Source of the DNA: Candidatus Palauibacter soopunensis
Lineage (GTDB): Bacteria > Gemmatimonadota > Gemmatimonadetes > Palauibacterales > Palauibacteraceae
DNA length: 64,000 bases
Reading direction: 5' to 3'
Assembly: GCF_947581735.1 (NCBI RefSeq)
Contig: NZ_CANPVT010000027.1
Location: 1 to 64,000, forward strand
Shown here piece after piece: positions 61,289 through 64,000 of this stretch. Numbering within the stretch: the first letter of the stretch is position 1; each line of letters opens with the position of its first letter. The translations under genes and the position numbers were made by a program. Under the pieces are notes generated by a model. That model was given only the letters and a program-made list of their open reading frames with translations, was not told the origin of the DNA and did no database searches.

Positions 61289-61614
61289 CGCCGTATGACT
61301 ACCGTGATCTCGATCCGTTGATTCACTCGAGGATCCGACTATCGATCCTCGCCATTCTCGCCAGTGTCGAGGACGCGGAGTTCACGTACCTCCGGGACCA
61401 GGTCAAGACCACCGATGGCAACCTTGGTGCTCACCTTCGCAAGCTCGAGGACGCGGGGTATGTGCGCGTAAGCAAGAGCTTTGTCGGCCGGAGACCCGTC
61501 ACGAGATACCGAACAACCGAGACGGGGCGCGGGGCCTTCCGCAACTACGTCGGCCGTCTGGAGTGGATACTGCATTCGCTGCCGCCGGACGCGGACCATC
61601 GCGAGACGGGCTGA
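61285..61614 (+). CDS. winged-helix transcriptional regulator
   Basis: A 109-residue single-domain winged-helix protein: LIHSRIRLSILAILASVEDA, EFTYLRDQVKTTDGNLGAHL (recognition helix), RKLEDAGYVRVSKSFVGRRP (wing). It matches the small MarR/ArsR-like regulators (HTH_27 type) that are usually autoregulated. Coupled by ATGA to the membrane-protein gene. It probably binds the palindrome at 60646-60657. No sensing domain is visible, so the neighbouring membrane protein may supply the signal. Confidence 0.85.
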   Translation: MTPYDYRDLDPLIHSRIRLSILAILASVEDAEFTYLRDQVKTTDGNLGAHLRKLEDAGYVRVSKSFVGRRPVTRYRTTETGRGAFRNYVGRLEWILHSLPPDADHRETG

Positions 61615-61618
61615 AGCC

Positions 61619-63823
61619 GTGAAGACGAGAGAGGCGGCCGCCGCCGCGGTCTGGATCTGGGTCTCAGCACTCATACCGGCCGGCCTCGCCGCGCAGGAGG
61701 CGCTCCGCGTGATGGGAAGCGTACGCGAGCCTGCGGGGGGAGCGATTGGCGGCGCGAATGTGTTCCTGCTCGAGACGCTGGAAGGGGCGCTCACGGACTC
61801 CCTGGGCGTTTTCAGCTTCGAATCCGCAGTGGAGGGTCCGGTGACGCTGGTGGTGCAGCGTTTCGGATACCTGGAAGTCAGACGGGCGATACAACTCCCA
61901 CTCGCGGCTCCTGTCCCGATCGTGATGGAGTTGGCACCGGTAGCGCTGGAGCCGATCCACGTCGAAGCCGGCACTTATCGGTTGGGCAGCCTCCCGGATG
62001 TGATTCTCAGCGATCTCGACGTCGTGCGCACGCCGGGGGCGGCAGCAGATCCCTTCCGCGCGATCCAGACGTTCCCGGGACTCCAGAACGTCGGAGAGGG
62101 GGCGGGGCTCTTCGTGCGCGGGGGCGACATATCCGAGACCCGGGTGATGCTGGACGGAGCAACGGTCATCTCTCCATTCCGGCTCGATACCGACCGGACC
62201 GTCTCGTTCGGACGCTTCGACCCCTTTCAACTGCAGGGCACGCACTTCTCGGCGGGCGGCTTCGGCGTGGAATACGGTGACGCCCTCTCCGCCGTGGCCG
62301 ATCTCCGCAGCGTGGGTATGCCGACGCGGAGCGAACTCAACCTGGGCGCTTCCGTGGCCGGAGTGTCCGGGCGGGCGGCCCTCGACGCGTCTGAGTCTTC
62401 GGGCGGGTGGGTGACAGCGTCACGCTCGGACACTCACCTTCTAATGCGTCTCAACGGGCGCAGGTCGGAGTTCGATCAGGTTCCTGCTTCAACCGACCTG
62501 AGCGGAGGCGCGGAATGGTCCTACCGCGGTAGCGGCAGCATGAAGGCGTTCGGGTTGTATCAGACCGACCGCGTCGGCGTCCTGATCGATGGCCCCGGGC
62601 ACTCGGGCACGTACCGTTCGGACGCGCGAGCGGATCTTCTTGCCGTCTCCGGTTTCGACGCGTTCGGGGCGTTCGGCGTGACGTGGAGCGTGGCAACGAG
62701 CGGGTCGCGGAAGGATGAGGATTTTGGAGCGTTCCGCGTCGAACGGGAGGACAGGCTCACGCAAGCACGCGCGAAGCTCGACGTCCATGTGGGGCGTGGC
62801 ATTGCGCTGGCCGGCGGAACCGAATTCGAGGGCCGGGACGCGGACATCGCCGGCGCGGTGCCGGCGGGTTCGCACGACAACGCGCCCGGCGCGCCGACGA
62901 CCGTCTTCGGCAGCCGCGAGACAGGATCGCGATGGGGGGGCTTCGGGGAGATCGAGCTACAGCCGTGGAACGCTGTTCGGTTCGTCGTGGGCGCTCGAAC
63001 AGATCGTTCGTCGTTCACGGACCGCGTGACGGCCGACCCGCGGGTTTCGGTGTCCTGGCGCCCGGCCGCCAATCTCACGGTTACTGGGGCGTGGGGTGTG
63101 TTTCATCAGATCCCGGATCCCCTTTTCTTCGAGCCCACGCTGGGTGACCCGAGCCTGCCAGCCATGTCGGCGCGTCACCTGATCGGGGGCATCGCGTACG
63201 ATGATGGCGAGCACCTCGTTCGTGTAGAGGCCTATCGAAAACGCTACGGGTCGCTTGCCTCACAGACGCGGGACCACATCGTTCGCGGAGCCGGGACCGG
63301 CGAGGCGGCGGGATTCGACATCTTCCTCAAGGGAGACGTGCCGTTCCTGGGGCTTACGGGACGCGCCGCGTACAGCTTCGTCGACTCCGAGCGCACGGAC
63401 CCGGACAGCGGCGAACTGGCCCCGTCCCCCTTCGACGCCACGCATACGTTGAACATCGTCCTCACGCGGGGCCTCACCGAGTGGCTCGAGGTCGGCGCCG
63501 CCTGGCGAGCCGCGACCGGGATTCCGTTCACGCCCGTTGAGAGGGCGCTCTTCGATCCGGACCGCAGCGTGTGGGAGCCGGTGTACGGGGCGCCCATGTC
63601 GGAGCGGCTTCCCGACTACGCGCGGTTCGACCTGTCCGCGAGCCTCCTTCAGAGCTTCTGGCGTGAAAATCTGACGGTGTTCTATGTCTCCGTGATGAAC
63701 GTCTTCGACCGCCTCAACGTCGCCGAATACCGGCACAGCCGCGACTACACCGACCGCACGCCCCTGCGAAGCCCATTCACGCGCACGATCTACTTCGGCG
63801 CGACGACGACGCTGCCCTTCTGA
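61619..63823 (+). CDS. TonB-dependent receptor-like outer-membrane protein
   Basis: A 734-residue protein: signal peptide (IWVSALIPAGLAAQ), a carboxypeptidase-regulatory-like beta domain (about 28-110: RVMGSVREPAGGAIGGANVF, GVFSFESAVEGPVTLVVQRF), a plug (PGLQNVGEGAGLFVRGGDIS, RVMLDGATVISPF) and a barrel ending IYFGATTTLPF with terminal Phe. No clear TonB box is seen. It may import a bulky ligand or act with the upstream regulator pair. GTG 61619 starts four bases after the regulator stop, so all three genes may share a transcript. Confidence 0.82.
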   Translation: MKTREAAAAAVWIWVSALIPAGLAAQEALRVMGSVREPAGGAIGGANVFLLETLEGALTDSLGVFSFESAVEGPVTLVVQRFGYLEVRRAIQLPLAAPVPIVMELAPVALEPIHVEAGTYRLGSLPDVILSDLDVVRTPGAAADPFRAIQTFPGLQNVGEGAGLFVRGGDISETRVMLDGATVISPFRLDTDRTVSFGRFDPFQLQGTHFSAGGFGVEYGDALSAVADLRSVGMPTRSELNLGASVAGVSGRAALDASESSGGWVTASRSDTHLLMRLNGRRSEFDQVPASTDLSGGAEWSYRGSGSMKAFGLYQTDRVGVLIDGPGHSGTYRSDARADLLAVSGFDAFGAFGVTWSVATSGSRKDEDFGAFRVEREDRLTQARAKLDVHVGRGIALAGGTEFEGRDADIAGAVPAGSHDNAPGAPTTVFGSRETGSRWGGFGEIELQPWNAVRFVVGARTDRSSFTDRVTADPRVSVSWRPAANLTVTGAWGVFHQIPDPLFFEPTLGDPSLPAMSARHLIGGIAYDDGEHLVRVEAYRKRYGSLASQTRDHIVRGAGTGEAAGFDIFLKGDVPFLGLTGRAAYSFVDSERTDPDSGELAPSPFDATHTLNIVLTRGLTEWLEVGAAWRAATGIPFTPVERALFDPDRSVWEPVYGAPMSERLPDYARFDLSASLLQSFWRENLTVFYVSVMNVFDRLNVAEYRHSRDYTDRTPLRSPFTRTIYFGATTTLPF

Positions 63824-63857
63824 GGGTCAGTTCAGAACGGGGAAGAGAGAGAACGAC

Positions 63858-64000
63858 ATGACATCGCGGACGAACGTGATGAACCGACCGGGCATACTGG
63901 CGTCCGTGGCTCTGCTGCTTCTGCCGACCGCCGGTTTCGCTTTCCAGGCTCCGAACCCCACCGAAGTGGCGGCGCGTCTTCGAACGGGCATCGGGGAGGC
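63858..64000 (+). CDS. exported protein, cut by window edge
   Basis: The first 47 codons of a gene running off the window. MTSRTNVMNRPGILASVALLLL-type n- and h-regions followed by FAFQ form a signal peptide; the mature part starts APNPTEVAARLRTGIGE. Too little remains to name it. GAAGAGAGAG precedes the ATG. It lies 34 bases after the TonB-dependent receptor and is probably co-transcribed with it. Confidence 0.6.
   Translation, partial: MTSRTNVMNRPGILASVALLLLPTAGFAFQAPNPTEVAARLRTGIGE

Overview
The window is high-GC, gene-dense bacterial DNA with short intergenic gaps, many GTG starts and many ATGA/GTGA start-stop overlaps. The gene content suggests a Gram-negative aerobic heterotroph: outer-membrane barrels, a TonB-type receptor, an aerotolerance (Bat) operon, PQQ dehydrogenases, c-type cytochrome motifs, and many exported or lipoprotein oxidoreductases and hydrolases. 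The mix (DUF305/LVIVD pair, exported amidohydrolase, DUF3500, cytochrome-linked copper monooxygenase, permuted D-amino-acid-oxidase-like protein) is most like Gemmatimonadota. Acidobacteriota would be the next guess. This is inference from gene families; there is no rRNA or marker gene here. I see no tRNA, rRNA or CRISPR array, and no stretch longer than about 300 bases without a gene.

Layout. (1) 1-1.76 kb is the right end of an integrated element: an excisionase-like gene, a tyrosine integrase and a candidate crossover site. It abuts a truncated flavoprotein gene that the insertion seems to have cut. (2) 2.2-5.7 kb holds a secreted PQQ sugar dehydrogenase, a frameshifted D-amino-acid aminotransferase and an exported serine hydrolase. 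(3) 5.7-11.1 kb is a tightly coupled polyamine-type ABC transporter operon with two tandem paralogous binding proteins. (4) 11.2-12.3 kb is an exported DUF3500 protein. (5) 12.3-20.3 kb is one co-directional six-gene run: ammonium transporter, circularly permuted ATP-grasp ligase, alpha-E protein, transglutaminase, TorF-type porin, and an outer-membrane efflux factor fused to a DUF1028 domain. A porin gene diverges from it. (6) 21.6-27.2 kb is a partner-switching signalling locus: STAS antagonist and anti-sigma kinase on one strand; response-regulator phosphatase, periplasmic binding protein and membrane histidine kinase on the other.

(7) 27.2-32.6 kb has an exported amidohydrolase, DUF305 and LVIVD proteins and two small membrane proteins. 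(8) 32.6-33.8 kb is an exported FMN alpha-hydroxyacid dehydrogenase with an internal CXXCH motif. (9) 34.1-42.5 kb is a complete MoxR-DUF58-BatA-E operon. (10) 42.5-47.6 kb carries AlkA, a Tat-lipoprotein flavoprotein whose D-amino-acid-oxidase motifs are in permuted order, a MerR regulator divergent from an ARPP-1 family gene, and an MFS exporter. (11) 47.7-54.4 kb has a prolyl oligopeptidase, a secreted beta-rich protein, a cytochrome c/copper-monooxygenase fusion and a divergent PQQ alcohol dehydrogenase. (12) 54.5-64 kb has surface and barrel proteins, a conserved hypothetical, an exported D-2-hydroxyacid dehydrogenase, a DUF4198 protein, a membrane protein/winged-helix pair with a palindromic operator, a TonB-dependent receptor and a gene cut by the window edge.

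The most unusual items are the ammonium/ATP-grasp/transglutaminase run ending in the efflux-DUF1028 fusion, the permuted flavoprotein, and the integrase site inside a protein-coding gene.
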